DNA of 64,000 nucleotides from Hyaloscypha bicolor E (Eukaryota; Ascomycota; Leotiomycetes; Helotiales; Hyaloscyphaceae): positions 803,542 through 867,541 of the forward strand of contig NW_020194519.1 in NCBI RefSeq assembly GCF_002865645.1, written 5' to 3'. The notes under the pieces are model-generated. The model was given only the letters and a program-made list of their open reading frames with translations, was not told the origin of the DNA and did no database searches. Positions within the stretch are counted from its first letter, which is position 1, and every line of letters begins with the position of its first letter. Of this stretch, positions 26,001-39,398 are shown piece after piece. Made by a program: the position numbers and the translations under genes.

Positions 26001-26995
26001 GATATATTATATGCCATAAGACTATTAACTCTCCGGAGCTTACCAAGATTATATAGGAATATGTTTTCTTGATCTTTAGCTCCCCTAATAGAATTATTTC
26101 CGACCGAGAAACGGTATTTACTAGCTAGTTCTAGTCCGCTTTCTGCTTCTACTTAATATATAAATAGTATTTAAATATAGCTTATTATTCTCAGACGGAT
26201 AGTTAGATAGAAAGGCAGAACCAGGCCCTGGAATACTATCTGAGATATTATTATAATACCCAAAAGAATAACTGGTTTGAGAAGTTATTTTTTACGGAAT
26301 TTATATATAATAACTCAAAATATCAGGTTTTGCAGGATATACCTTTCTATATATATTACGGATACTACCCTTAACTTCTATAGAATCCTGAGAATAGGAT
26401 TATAAGAGAGGTACTAGCTATATATAAGAGGCTAGAAACCCTCAAAGCAGAGTAGAGAAAGCTTAAGAATTTATGGTATTATATATAAAATAACCGGGAA
26501 ACCTACTATAATAGGCACCGGTTAGCTAAATACTACTTTAAAGGAGCCTGGGTAATACTATTAACGAGGAATATTAAACTTAAGGCAGGAAAGCTTGAGC
26601 CAAAATTCATAGGTCCGTTTAGGATCCTTAAATATATTAGCGATTCAGTATATAAGTTAGAACTACTAAGTATATATAATCATTTATATCCAACTTTCCA
26701 TATTTCCCTTCTTAAAGAATATATAGTAAAAAAGAGTCAGGAGCCGTACCTATACCTTTCCGGAGAACTTCCGGAATTAGCGGATAATAACGAAGAACAA
26801 GAATAGGAAGTAGAAGCCATTATTAATTACTAATAAGATAGTAGAAGCAAGGAGCAATAGTATTTAATTAAATAGAAAGCCTGGCCTGAAGATTATAATA
26901 TCTGGTTACTTGCTTTCCCTAACCTTGAAAATTCCAAGGAACTTCTAAAATTATATAACCGAAACCATGGCTTGGAATCCGAAACCACCTTTTAA
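23050..26995 (+). pseudogene. pol of the Gypsy chromovirus (PR-RT-RH-IN-chromodomain)
   Basis: The reverse transcriptase is clear at about 23,920-24,420. Blocks include IFTKLDLKD, the intact YLDD box at about 24,236-24,247 (YLDDILIYSR) and a downstream FLGF. RNase H follows at about 24,660-24,960 (FDLSKKIRIKTN with Asp changed to Asn, and HNRELLVIIKAFKY). The integrase core at about 25,890-26,240 keeps its catalytic layout: SIDFIIGLP, then ISDRETVF, then a Glu in NQALEYYL. A GPFRIL block at about 26,610 precedes a chromodomain at about 26,800-26,960 (EVEAIINY, then LIK, then AWPEDYNIWL). That domain marks a chromovirus and usually directs integration into heterochromatin. Many TAG/TAA codons interrupt the frame. 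The start of pol and the protease cannot be fixed. Confidence 0.88.
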
Positions 26996-27195
26996 TAACC
27001 TCTTAAGATTAAAAAGAATTCTGGACCACTAAGAAAAAGGCTACTTAAAAGAAAGAGAGGACCTGGACGGCCAAGAAAAGGCCCGGAACGGTAATAGAGA
27101 TACTCTTTCCCTGGGTTTTTTACCTATAAAGGTTTTCCAGGGTTTTATTGAGGCTTACGAGAATTATGTTCAAATTATTAGAAAAAGGGTTCAGG

Positions 27196-27868
27196 ATCAA
27201 GAAAGGTTTATTATAAATAGACTAGCTATAGGTATCTCAAATAAACAAACTCTAATTCCTACAAATTCCCAATTCCCAAAGCAAGAATGCCAAATGCCGG
27301 CCTTATTTAGAACTTAGTAAAGAATTGGCCAATACTCTCCGGAATCCGCTTATCTCTTAACGGGATATAGTTATGCTATAATAATATTAGTATTAAGGAT
27401 ATTAAGAGGAGCAAGTAAGGAACTTATAACTGCCATATATGCCTTACGGAAGGCCCGAACTTCTAAAGTCAGGTCCCGAATAGCTATAAGTATCGCATTA
27501 TCGGTACTTAAAGTACTAGTAGTAGACTGCTTGGCAATCTCGGTAATAAGCTCGGTAATAAGGTTAATACCTTAAAGGTAGATATTACGGTATTCCTTTA
27601 AGAAATTAGTAAGTACCTAAGCATATTAGAAAAAACTTACCTTTGGGATACTAACCCAAGTAATATTATTATCTGCCTTATTAAGACGGGAAGAAGAATT
27701 CCGAAGCTTATTAGTATTCTTCTAGTCTTCAAAAACCCAATTAATAATATTATCCTTATTAGTATAATACTATTCAGGATATATTTCAAGAAATTTCTTG
27801 AAGGTTATAATAGTATCTTCCCAGGACCGGCAAGCCTCTAATAAGTAGCAAGGAATCTGAAATCGCAT
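27196..27868 (-). pseudogene. Antisense reading frame between pol and 3' LTR
   Basis: Read on the minus strand with stops bridged, this region looks like protein: RFQIPCYLLEACRSWEDT, TFKKFLEIYPE, NWVFED and LRNSSSRLNKADNNITWVS. After a GTAAGT that may be an intron donor (near 27,645), another open stretch has TELITEIAKQSTTSTLST and RDLTLEVRAF. The stops are TAG or TAA where Gln would fit, as in RIP. I do not recognise the family; the composition recalls gag-like fungal repeat proteins. It lies in the 1.7 kb between the pol stop and the 3' LTR, opposite to gag and pol. It may be a true antisense gene of the element or a captured host gene. The frame upstream of the ATG at 27868 is unclear. Confidence 0.5.
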
Positions 27869-28739
27869 TAGCTTTAATAGATATTAAAGCTAAAGAACTT
27901 ACTAATATACAAGACTCAGAACCCTTATTATAACGGTCGTAATTCTTCTTGCCAGGTACTATAGTATATAAGGTAAAGGGATTAATAAGCAAATACTTAA
28001 AACATTTCAAGTATCTGCCAGTAATAGGAAAGGAGGCTATGAGATTACCTTTGCGCTTGTTATTACGGGAACGGATAATAAAGCCAGAAGAAAATATTAT
28101 GGAATTAATTAAAAATAATTAAAGAAGACTTGAAGAAGGATAGAAGAAGAGGCTAGAAGGCAATAACAGAAAAAGTTATATATATGATTATTAGAAAGAA
28201 AGAGAGTATATAGCGATACGAAGAGATCCTTTTATAGAGGTAGAGAACTACCTGGATTAACCACCAGTTTTCGTACTAGTCCTAATCGGAAACCAGCGCA
28301 ACCGATTAACGTATGCTCCCAGGAGCCCGCAAATAATCTCCAGGACCTCAGAAACATTCGTATGGGTTTCTTATACGAATATTCATCAAATACTTTCCAT
28401 ATAGCTATTCAGATTATTCTAATACGAGATCTGACAGGTAGTATTAATTTTATAGGATAGTACCTTAGTACTTTGGATCAAGCTAATCAGAATACTCAGA
28501 TCCCAAACGAAATCGCGATTACCGGCTAGCCCCCATACCTGGGGTGCAATTACCCTTCCTTCTCACTTACTTAGCTCCGATCTAATTAGACGATTTTTAC
28601 GTCCATTATCCAGATTACATTAGCAAAACCACCTTCCAAGATACTAGAAGTTTATATTAATTAAATAAATAATTAATTAAATATTTACCAGGATAAATTA
28701 ATAGATCTTGGGAACAAGATCCTAGAAGGGGGGCATAGT

Positions 28740-29037
28740 TATAATATATACAGGGTTATACGTGACTTAAGGGCATATAATAAACCTCGGATATTACAGG
28801 TATTAATTAGGGAGTTCGGCAGCCCTTTAATATCCCAACTAACCACTATTTATATCATATGTATTAGGCTTATAAATCACTAATTATATATATGCCATCG
28901 GGGCCTCCTATTTAGAGGGGGCTTCCCTGGACCTTATAGGAGGGACAGAGATTAGTTCTATACTGAATTTAATACTATAGTTTTATAATATACTAATTCA
29001 TTCTATTATCTTATTACCTACTAATAAACACCTTATA
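28740..29037 (+). repeat. 3' LTR of the Gypsy chromovirus
   Basis: Partner of 21210-21507. A G-run that fits a polypurine primer (GGGGGGCA) lies just upstream, and TTAAA, the second target-site copy, follows directly. Confidence 0.92.
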
Positions 29038-29342
29038 TTAAATATTTTAATAATAAATAATAGGAAATAATAGTTCTTTTTTATTATAATATTTAGCTAT
29101 TAATAATTAATATAAAATTATAGACTACTATTTTTCTTTTTAATAAATAGAACTAATAATAAAAAAGGAAATTTAAATAGCTTAATAAAATTCTTTTTTA
29201 GATTTTTAATAAAATATTCTTTTATTTTTTCGAATTTACTAGAATTTATTTTATAGAAGTAGGCTATTTTTATTAAAGAATCTAATTTATTAAAATAGAG
29301 CTTATAATTAAAGAATTGAGATTAGAAAAGCTTATTTATTAC
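29038..29342 (-). mobile_element. Old Gypsy relic, fragment 3
   Basis: About 305 bp of very AT-rich DNA between the younger Gypsy and the plus-strand Copia. Joining it to 18998-21209 through TTAAA and to 35821-36999 through the ATTAC/ACTAC duplication restores a continuous stretch. No domain can be read in so short a piece. Confidence 0.5.
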
Positions 29343-29651
29343 TATTAGTATAGTTATTTCTTTGAGAGTTATAGAATATGAAATACGAGATACAAGATAT
29401 AAGTAATAGGATATAAGTAATAGAATATAGGATATAAAATATAAAATACGGGATATAGTTATATAACCTTATATTCTATTAGTAACTCGACTAGTAAACT
29501 AGATTTCTTTAGGCTTAGTAAATTTAGGGATATTATATTAATATTATAATACTATAATTTCTATTTCTAAATAATAATAACTTTACTAACTATATATAAA
29601 TAGTATTTTATAACTTATATAATAGTATTATATATTACTAGTAAACTAATA
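29343..29651 (+). repeat. 5' LTR of plus-strand Copia
   Basis: Direct repeat with 35512-35820, same length. The first 110 bp hold imperfect tandem units such as GGATATAAGTAATAG and ATACGGGATATAG. The last 200 bp match the LTR of the small element (TAGGCTTAGTAAATTTAGGG and TATATTACTAGTAAAC). Confidence 0.9.
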
Positions 29652-29918
29652 TTAATTAGTTTATATATATAGATTAGAGAATAGAATCTTTTAAACTAAA
29701 GTATCTAGTAGCTTAAGTAAAATTAAACTAGTCTATATTAAAGAGGGGAATTATCTATTAATTCTATAAAGTATCTAGTAGCCTAAAAGAGAAAATAGCT
29801 AGCTTTTACTAAGAACTAATAATTACTTTATTAAAAGAGGGAATTACTCGTTAATTCTATAAAGTATCTAGTAGCCTAAGAAAAAAAACTCTAGTTCTTA
29901 CTAATTAATAAGTAATTA

Positions 29919-29946
29919 GCTATTTATTTATTTATTTATTTATTTA
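29919..29946 (+). repeat. TTTA microsatellite in the Copia leader
   Basis: Seven or so consecutive TTTA/ATTT units in the leader of the plus-strand Copia. Probably simple slippage in AT-rich DNA. Confidence 0.7.
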
Positions 29947-30216
29947 ACTATCTGTTATTCTTTAAAACTAATTTCTTTTAGTTCCAAAATTACTTTCTTG
30001 GAAACTATTTTTTCTATTTATATAATATCTATATTTATAGAATACTTTTTCTAAAATATATATCCTATATATATCCTTAGAGCTCTTTAATTACTATTTC
30101 GATTTTACTATTAAATTGAGTTCTTTGAGCTTTAAATCCTCCCGGAATTATAATATTTCACTTCCTAAATTTCTTATTATAAACGAAATATTTAAAGGTA
30201 AAATATTTATTTTAAT

Positions 30217-30300
30217 ACTTTATTAGATATCTAGTATTTTAATTACTAGATATCTAGTATTTTAATTACTAGATATCTAGTATCTTAATTAGATATCTGA
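30217..30300 (+). repeat. Tandem repeat in the Copia leader
   Basis: Three near-identical copies of a 22-24 base unit containing AGATATCTAGTATTTTAATT. The reverse complement can be followed in the minus-strand Copia near 43,550-43,600, so the array belongs to the element. Confidence 0.7.
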
Positions 30301-33300
30301 ACCAGGTATCTAAATATTTTCTAGATATCTTTATTACTAAATCTTTCTATAAACTTACTATAAACTATCTTACTTTTAAACCTCTCTTATTATAAATTAT
30401 ATATATATTAAGAAGGGCTTAACTCTAGGGATTTAATATAGTAAAACTATAGGATAAATATATATAAATAAAAAAGTAGAAAAATAGTATTAATCTAATT
30501 ACCTATAATAATAATAAAGTTCTAAATTACCTTAATACTAGACTATTCTAGTATAAAATAGAGAAATTAACTAATAATTATCTCTAGGAATTATTTAAAG
30601 AGGATTTTAGTAATTTTAATCTTAAAGTACTTAATTATCTAGATTAATATATACTATATAAATTATAAGCTATTTTATAATATAATAGTATTTATATTAA
30701 ATAAAATAATAAAAGACTTATTATTATATAGTTCTTAGTTAATACTATTTAGAAAGAAAAGTAATATATCTAAACTATAGCTAATATTATTACTACTAGA
30801 CTAGACCTTAATACGAGCCCTATTACCTTATTATATATATTTCTTAATAATAGTATTATAAAAAAATAATAAACTAAACTAATTATTACTTATATTTCTT
30901 TATTACCTATAATTATTTTTACTAGTACTAGATTATAAAAAGCTAGTAATAATAGATTTCTATTACTTCTATTATCTCTATTATTTCTAAATAGCCTTTT
31001 AGCTAGCTCTTTTACTATAAAGCTAATTAGAAAAGTAATAAAAATATATATTAAGATATAAAAATATAATAGAACTAATAGTAGTTTTAGCTAAAAACTT
31101 ATTATTTTTCTTAATATTTACTAATATATAAAGCTCCCAGAAAAGATATTAATAAGAGCTTTTCTTACTATATTAAAGGAACTAGTATAAGACTATTTCT
31201 ATAATAACTAGCTCTCTTAATATATATATAAAGAAACTTATATAAATATTTATAGTTTCTTTAAAGGCTCCGATTATTATTATTAAAATTTAGATAAATA
31301 GAATACTATTATTTTAGTAATTATAATAGTAAAAAACCCTAAAAAGACAATATTTGAGCTTATTTAAATACTAATTAATAACTTATATAAATTATAATAT
31401 AGCCTTATTTCTGCCTTATAAACTACCGAATTCCTATATAATAAAATTATTATTACTTATTAAGGCTTACTAGTATACTAATATATAATCTCAGACTTTT
31501 CTAATAATTTTGGCTAGCTTATTAATAAGCTCTAATTATTTATTACTATTTATAAGAAGAAATAATAGATTAATATTTAGATTCTCTTTACTAATTAATA
31601 ATATTATTCTTAAAATCTTTTAAATTACTATTTATTCGGAAATTATTAATATAAATCTAGCTATAACTTTAGAACTTATAATAATTATTTCAAGTTCTAT
31701 AATTATAATAATTATATTCTAAAATTATATTTTATATATAAAAGACCCGAATATTATTTATAGAAATATATATTAGAAAAATAAGAGGCTAAAAAGACTT
31801 AATTTAAAAATAGAAATATTTACTAATTTAGATTCTAAAATACCTATAATTTTAATAAATGCTTTAATAATACTTATATATAATATATTACTAAATTTAA
31901 AAAAGAAAAGAATAATAAAAATAATAAGAATAAACTAGTAAGTAATACTTTTAAAGCCTTACTAGCAGAAATAAATAAAGAAAAGAAATATTATTCTAAT
32001 TCCTATTTTATTTTTATTAAGAGCTTTCTAGCTACTTTTATAGCCTTTATTTCTACTATTTCTATAACTAATACTTTTATAAATAACCTTATATTTCTTT
32101 CTCTTATATATTAGATAATAAGCAAAAACTATATTTTAGAGTTTATTAAATAAATAGAAAATATCTAGATATTTATAATTAATAATATATTAAAATATAA
32201 TACTTATTACTTTTATAAAATTATAATTAATACTAGAGCCTCTAGATTCTTAATTACTAGTTCTAACTAATTCCAAGTTTTATAATAGACTAATAGTAGC
32301 CTGTAACTTAATAAAATTACTAAAGATTAAGTTAATATCTAGTTTAGTATTAGATTTATATTTTCTATTAGATCTATAATAATAAAAATACTAATTAGGC
32401 AAGTATAATTCTATATTATATCTATAAAAACTCTATTTCTATTTAGCTTAGCTAATATAGATAAGCTAGAGATCTACTTTAATAATTTTACTAATTATTT
32501 TATTACTTCTAATAAATGCTTTATATTTATAATATAATATTTTAGATACTCTTTTCTATTTTAAAATACTATTCTATAAAGCTTTATTTCCGAATTCTTT
32601 ATTTATAACTTTTGTTTTTTTATAAAAATTAAATTATAATATTTATATTACTATTTTAGTTATTTATTTATTAGTAAGCTCTGAAATATACTAGAATAAG
32701 CAGGCTATAATATTAATATAAAAGCCCTTAAATATTTTATAAAATATTATAAGTAATACTAGAAATTCGGGTAATTACTAGAATAATTCAAGTTTAATTT
32801 AAGAGATAATATTAGCTTTAATTGCTTTATTATTATTAATATTTTCTATATTTCTAGTAAGCCTATATTCTATATTATTAATAAAAGTACTTAATATTAA
32901 GCCGGCTAATAGCTTTAAAATATTAGTATATTATATATTTAAAATGCCCTAAAATAGTATTAAATTAATATTTATTTAGGCCCTTCTAATTAAATTATAA
33001 CAGATATTAGAAAGTAGTTTACTAGTAAAAAGTTTACTTAACTTATAAATACTATAGGAACTAAAGTTAAAATTATTCTCGTAAAAGCTTATAATTTTAT
33101 TAGAATTATAAAATATTATTATAGCCCGATTTAATATACTTATTTTATTATTATAGCCGAAATTAATAGAATTAATAAGGATATTATATTTTAAATAGCT
33201 TTTAAAACTATTAATAATTCTACTAGACCTAATAATATTATTTTAACTTTCTTAATTTATAATACTTTATCTCAAATAACTAAATATAATACCTTATTAT

Positions 33301-35511
33301 TAATTATATTATAGTAATTAATAGTATTTAAAAAAGTAATAGTAGAAATTCAGAAGCTTTAAACTAGATACTAGATTATAAATACCCTAAATACCCGAAA
33401 TAGTTCTAGTATTACTAATATTTATAAATTTCTCTTAAATTCGGATATTCTTATATAATATAAAAGAAATACTAATTAATCTAGTAGTTAAGATAAACTA
33501 TATAAGCTAGTAGCTATTAATAAAAAGAACTATATACTAGCTTTACTATATAGTAATACTATCTTTTACTTAATCTTTATAAAGCCCTTTTATATAGGAG
33601 ATATTAAGGTTATTACTAATAGTTCCGAATTTAAACCTGTTTCTAAATTCTATAATAATACTAAAGGTAATACAGGTATAATTTCTCTTATTATTTCTGC
33701 TATTTTACTAAAATATAATAGAAAATACTCTTATAAGAACTCGAATATTATGGTATTTTAGTAAGATAATAACTTATATAAGAATTTTTACTAAGTTAAA
33801 GTTATTAGCTTTCTAGAAAAGAATATATTTAAAGTTACTTTTAGATCTCAGATATTAAAAAAAAAAATATTTTTAATTTCTGGTTTATTAATAAGATTAA
33901 GAATAAGGGTATAAAAAGAGAGTTTAAGAAGTCGAAACTAGTTATTTAGGCTTATAATAATAGTAAGAAATATATAGTATTAATATAATTATTTATTATT
34001 TAATATATTAGCTAGAGAATTATTCTTAGTATTATTATTATAATAATAAATATTATAGAACTATATTTATATAATATCTTATAAGTTTATATCTAATTAA
34101 TAATCTTACTTAATTATAATTTTTATATTAATCTATTTTAAGAGCTTATTAGAGAACTAAATCTAAATAATAATTCGGTTCTAAAGATTATAAAACTATT
34201 ATATAGTATACCAGAAGCCGGGAACTATTAGTTTAAAACTTATTATTTCTATTATATTAATGAGCTTTTTATAGAATAATTAACTTATAACTCTTATCTT
34301 TTCTATAATAAGTAATTCTTTGGAATTATTAGCTTTTAAACTAATAATACCCTATTTATTAGAACTAATAATTTTATAAAGATAAAGTAACTAAAGCTTT
34401 ATAAAACTAAGTTCTTGGCTAAAGAATATAAATATCTTACTATTAATTATAATCTCAAGTTTAATAAAGATATTATTTATATAAATATTACTAGAATTAC
34501 TTTTATATAGAAATACTAATATAAAAACCTCTAAACTATTTCTATAAAGAATATTACTATTATAAATAGTAAGGATACTATTTATTAAGATCTTTTTATT
34601 AAGAACTAATATATTACCTAATATACTAGAGAAGTATATATTATATTAGTCTATTAACTAGAAGCTTTATATAACCTATTAATTACTATTTAAGCTATTA
34701 AACTTTCGGAAACTAATATAAAGATATTTAATAAGTATATTTAATAGTAAATTGAGAATATTATTAAAGAACTGAGATTTATAAAGCTAGTAAAGAAATT
34801 CTTATATTTAATTATTTTTATAAATACTTTATTTATAAATAATAAAGATTTTTTCTCCTAAATTAAATATATTCTAGTTCTAGTAAATAGAACTAAATAT
34901 ACTAATATTCTTTACTAGTTCTTTACTAAATATAAAACAGTTACTAGAAGTATTCTAGCTTTAGAACTTTATAATATAACTTATAGCTTTAATATAGGCA
35001 TTTTAGTTAAATCTATAATTAATAAAGTACTAGAAATAAAACTATTACTAGTAGTTTATATAAATTTAAAATTATTATATAAATGCCTTATTAAATTAGG
35101 AACTACTTAAGAAAAGTATTTAATAATTAATATAATATATTTTTATTAGATATATAAATAATAAGAGATTATAGAAATTAAATAAATTAAAAGAGAATTA
35201 AATTCTACTAATTCTATAACGAAATTAAAGCTAATAAATATTTTTAAATACCTAATTAATATAAATACTATATAATTAGATATAGAAAAATAAATTAAAT
35301 ATAAATAAAATAGAAAATAAATATATAGAATAAGAGAATATTATAGGAGGGAAAGTTATATATAAAAGGCTATAGCCTTTAATATATAACTAAAATCTTA
35401 GAAGTAATATAGATATATAAAATATTTGGAAATCTAATACTAAATCGAATTAGAGAATTTATATATAATTAGAAAAAGATATTATTTTTTGTATTTTTAG
35501 AAAGTTTCTAG

Positions 35512-35820
35512 TATTAATATAGCTATTTTTTTAGAAGTTATAAAATACGGGATATAGAATATAGAATATAGGTAATAGAATATAGATAATAGAATATAAA
35601 ATACGGGATATAGGATACGGGATATAGTTATATAACCTTATATCCTATTAGTAACTCAATTAGTAAACTAGACTCTTTTAGGCTTAGTAGATTTAGAAAT
35701 TATATATTAATACTATAATATTATAATTTCTATTTCTAAATAATAATAACTTTACTAATTATATATAAATAGTATTTTATAACTTATATAATAGTATTAT
35801 ATATTACTAGTAAACTAATA
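35512..35820 (+). repeat. 3' LTR of plus-strand Copia
   Basis: Partner of 29343-29651. It starts TATTAATATAGC and ends AAACTAATA, directly followed by the target duplication ACTAC. Differences from the 5' copy are transitions. Confidence 0.9.
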
Positions 35821-36999
35821 ACTACTTTTTTAGAAAATATTTTAGTTATATTATATAATTATATAAAAAGAGATATCTAGAATACTTAAAGTTTTTTAAG
35901 ATTAAAAAATAATATATTACTAAAAGTATCTAATTTATTTATATTTAGAAAGTATATTAGATTACTAATTTAAGTATAATATCTAGTAGGCTATAGTATT
36001 AATTATTTAATTATTATAAATAATAGTAGATATTTCTTTAGTTTATAATTTTATTTCTTAAATATATAATTAATTTTATTAATAATAATTAATTTAATTA
36101 AATTATTAGAATTTTTAATATTTAATTAAAAGATAGCTATTTTAATAAAATAATAGAAATAGTTTAGTAGCTTATTTATTTTAAGAATATTAAAATCTAG
36201 CTTTTTTTTTATTATTTATTATTTGGTTTTTCTTATAAAAAGATTTTATAAAAAAATAAAAAATATATTTTTGAATTTTTTAAATCTGATTTTATTAATT
36301 TCTTTTAGGATTCTAATTAAAATATTTTCGAAATAAATTTTTTTTTATTATTTTTTATTAAAATATTAGATCTTTTAAATAAAATCCGGCTAATTTGCCT
36401 TATAATTCTTTAGCTAATAGAATTAATTCTATTAATAGTCTAGTAAAATATTATATTTTATTAGTTATTTCCTTTCTAGAATTATATTATAAAAGCCGAA
36501 ACTAGTAATAAGTAAGTATTATTAAGTTTAGAAATACTAATTAATAGCTATATTTATAATAGCTAAATATTAAATAGCTTTATTAGATTATTTATTAAAA
36601 TCTTATAAAAAAACAGGAGTTTTAAGTTTATATAAAAGTATTTATAATACTTTTATTAAAAAGCAAATATGTTTTTAGTTAATTAAAATATATATATTTG
36701 TTTTAATATTTACTAAATATTAAATAATTATAGTTTTATTTTTCTAGTATATTTTATAATTAATAAGAAACTAATTTCTACTAATTAGCTAAATGAAATC
36801 TATAAGCCTTTAATAGAATTCTTATTCTAAAAGAGCTATTTCTATATCTAGAATTAGACTTTTCCCGATTTATTAATATTATATTTTTTATTAAATAATA
36901 AATAGAAATTAGTATTTTTATTATTTACTCCTAAATTATTAGTTTTCTCTAAATAATTTTCTTTAATAAATATAATTTTATTAAAATTAGAATAAATAT
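35821..36999 (-). mobile_element. Old Gypsy relic, fragment 4
   Basis: About 1.2 kb of RIP DNA between the two Copia elements. It is joined to fragment 3 and fragment 5 by their target duplications. The position predicts protease or gag on the minus strand. Minus-strand reading gives Lys-, Leu- and Ile-rich peptides without a motif I can name. Confidence 0.45.
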
Positions 37000-37299
37000 T
37001 ATTAGTTTACTAGTAATATATAATACTATTATATAAGTATAAAAATACTATTTATATAAGATTAATAAAGTTATTATTTTTTAGAAATAAGAATTATAGT
37101 ATTATAGTATTAATATATAATTCCTAAATCTACTAAGTCTAAAGAAATCTAGTCTACTAGTTAAGTTATTAATAGAATATAAGGTTATATAACTATATCC
37201 CGTATTTTATATTCTATTACTTATATTCTATTACTTATATTTCATATCTCATATCCCGTAATTATATATATAATTCCTAAAGAAATAGCTATACTAATA
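37000..37299 (-). repeat. 3' LTR of minus-strand Copia
   Basis: Direct repeat with 44073-44372, same length. In plus-strand reading it begins TATTAGTTTACTAGTAATAT and ends CTATACTAATA. Confidence 0.9.
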
Positions 37300-37491
37300 C
37301 TAGAAACTTTCTAAAAATACAAAAAAATAATATCTTTTTCTAATTATATATAAATTCCCTAATTAGAGTATAGGCATTAATATATATATTAAGGATTTGC
37401 TTACTCGATCATGATTTATATTTTGAAAGATTTATATGTTTTTTAGTATAGAAAAAGATTAATGATATATTTAACGGGATTAGCCGGATCA

Positions 37492-39396
37492 TACATCTAG
37501 GATTTATGAAACTATATAAATGATACATGAAGATTCCTAAAAGTCAATATAATCGATTTCGATTATCGGAAAATTTATAATCTAGAGATAAAGAATATTC
37601 ATGAAAGGGATAAATCATATAAATAAAGATTAAAATAACTCCCAAATATGATAAAGGATATAGATTAATATATCTATAAGCATATTAATTATGAACTTTC
37701 ATAAATAATGAAGTAAGCAAGTATTTAGTAATCATCTTACGCTAAAAAGGAATTAACGATAAATTGAAGATATCTAGAAAATAATAAATCATATAAATCA
37801 TTTCTAATATCAATATTAATTAATAATTTACGAAAAGAATTCATCAGGATTAAATTATTTCGATAAATCATATTAATTGAAGCTTATAACTATCTAATGA
37901 TCATTACTCAAGATAAAAGATCATAGAATAATTAATATCTAAATTGGATTTCACGCGATATAATTTCGAGTATTCGTATAATATGGCAAGATTTCGATTT
38001 TATGAAGATCATTAAAAAGAATATTAAATATTATCTTGATCATTTATTATAATCATATAATCAAGATTAAAATGTCTGATTTATATACGATTAAATCTTT
38101 TCTAGAAATAATACGAATATGTTATTTTTATAAATATTTTTATTAATCGTTTAATATTTCTTAAGAAATGATCAAAATATTTAGATCAAGGATTATCATA
38201 AAAATATTTACAATAAAATTTATATGAAATAATTACGAAAATATAATATAAGGTTCTTAATTATCGAATTTATTATTAATTAATCCAATTATATTCGAAG
38301 ACCAATTATCTGATGATATTACTATATAAAGAGATCATACTAATCTATTATATAATCAAGAATTTTTCTCTAGAATTATTCTATCATAAAGATAATGAAT
38401 ATTACATCTATAAAAAACATATTTAGAGAGGAGTTTGGTGTTGTTGCTCTCTCCTCCGTGGGCGCGGGCGGTTTAATAAGATTTTTATATTATATAATCT
38501 TCCATATAGGTTTTATGTACAGTAATTTAGAGAAATAATCTTGATTATATAAGTAGATTATATGATCTCTGTTATATATGAATACTAATCAGATAATTCG
38601 TCTTTCGAAAATATATTGGATAATTCATATAATAAATGTCGATAATTTAAGAACCTTTGATTATATTTTGTAAATTATGTATTCATCATAAAATTATTAT
38701 TAATTTTTATGATAATCTCTTGATTCTAAATATTTTGATCATTTCTTCAAGGAATATAAATATAAAATATTTATAAATAAATATTTATTTTTCTAGAGAA
38801 AAAGATTTTAATCTATATAAGATCAGAGATCATTTATCTTGATTCTATATGATTATAATAAATGATCAAGAAAATGATTTATATTCTTTTTAATGATCTT
38901 CAAATCGAAATCTTTGAAATATTAATATCCGAATATCGAATTATATCCGTGAAATCAATTTAGATATTAATTATTTTATGATCTTTATCTTGATAATGGA
39001 TCATTAGATATATTAAGCTTAAATAATATATTTATGGAATAATTTAATCCTTGATGAATTCTTTTCGTAAATTATTAATTATATTATATAGAAATGATTT
39101 ATATATTTATTATTTTCTAATATCTTCAATTTATCTAATTCTTTTTAGCTTAAGATGATTAAAAATATTGCTTTAACTTCGATTATTTATGAAAGTTCAT
39201 AATTAATTATGCTTATAATATATTAATCTATATCTCTTTATCTAATTTATATTTATTTATCTTTATTTATATATTTATCTTTTTATAATATCTTTTATCT
39301 CTAATATATATTTTCCGATATCGGAAATCATATATTGATTTTAGGAATCTTCATTATATTTATATATTTCATAAAATCCTTAGATTATGATCCGGC

Positions 39397-39398
<2 letters not shown>
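37492..39398. repeat. 1.9-kb imperfect inverted repeat with GC-rich loop
   Basis: The left arm (37492-38425) and right arm (38472-39398) are diverged reverse complements along their whole length. Examples are AGCCGGATCAT at the outer end of the left arm against the complement of ATGATCCGGCT on the right, GAAGATTCCTAAAA on the left against TTTTAGGAATCTTC on the right, and AATTATCTGATGAT near the centre against its partner near 38,598. The 46-bp loop (38426-38471) is GC-rich (GTGGGCGCGGGCGG), in sharp contrast to the arms. If transcribed, the region would form a long hairpin RNA. Confidence 0.82.

Larger units (their letters stand above)
21210..29037 (+). mobile_element. Ty3/Gypsy chromovirus, complete but RIP-inactivated
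   Basis: A 7,828-bp element with two 298-bp LTRs, flanked by the 5-bp duplication TTAAA (21205-21209 and 29038-29042). The order inside is gag, protease/RT/RNase H, integrase, chromodomain, a long 3' region with an antisense frame, a polypurine tract (AAGGGGGGCA near 28,727-28,736) and the 3' LTR. The LTRs differ at roughly 18 places, all C/T or G/A transitions in both directions, so RIP rather than ordinary drift explains them. Many Gln and Trp codons have become TAG or TAA, so no functional product is expected. It lies inside the older minus-strand Gypsy. Confidence 0.93.
29343..35820 (+). mobile_element. Ty1/Copia retrotransposon, RIP-inactivated, plus strand
   Basis: A 6,478-bp element with two 309-bp LTRs. 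The flanks are ATTAC (29338-29342) and ACTAC (35821-35825), a 5-bp target duplication with one C-to-T change. Near 30,521-30,780 the plus frame matches the gag-like ORF of the small element at 16323-18997 (YLNTRLF, ELFKEDFSNF). Near 35,055-35,120 it matches Copia RNase H: YINLKLLYKCLIKLGTT, where the usual form has a Ser-Lys-Ser-Leu-Tyr motif, followed by KYLIINI. Stops are almost all TAG/TAA replacing Gln or Trp. The gag-before-RNase-H order sets the orientation. RIP is severe and no frame longer than about 50 codons remains. Confidence 0.85.

Noticed and set aside
30217..30300. CRISPR-like array
   Set aside because: The repeats are contiguous without unique spacers, lie in a eukaryotic retrotransposon leader and recur in the other Copia copy.
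37492..39398. Tc1- or hAT-type DNA transposon
   Set aside because: The arms nearly meet in the middle, so there is no room for a transposase, and no such protein is readable in the arms.
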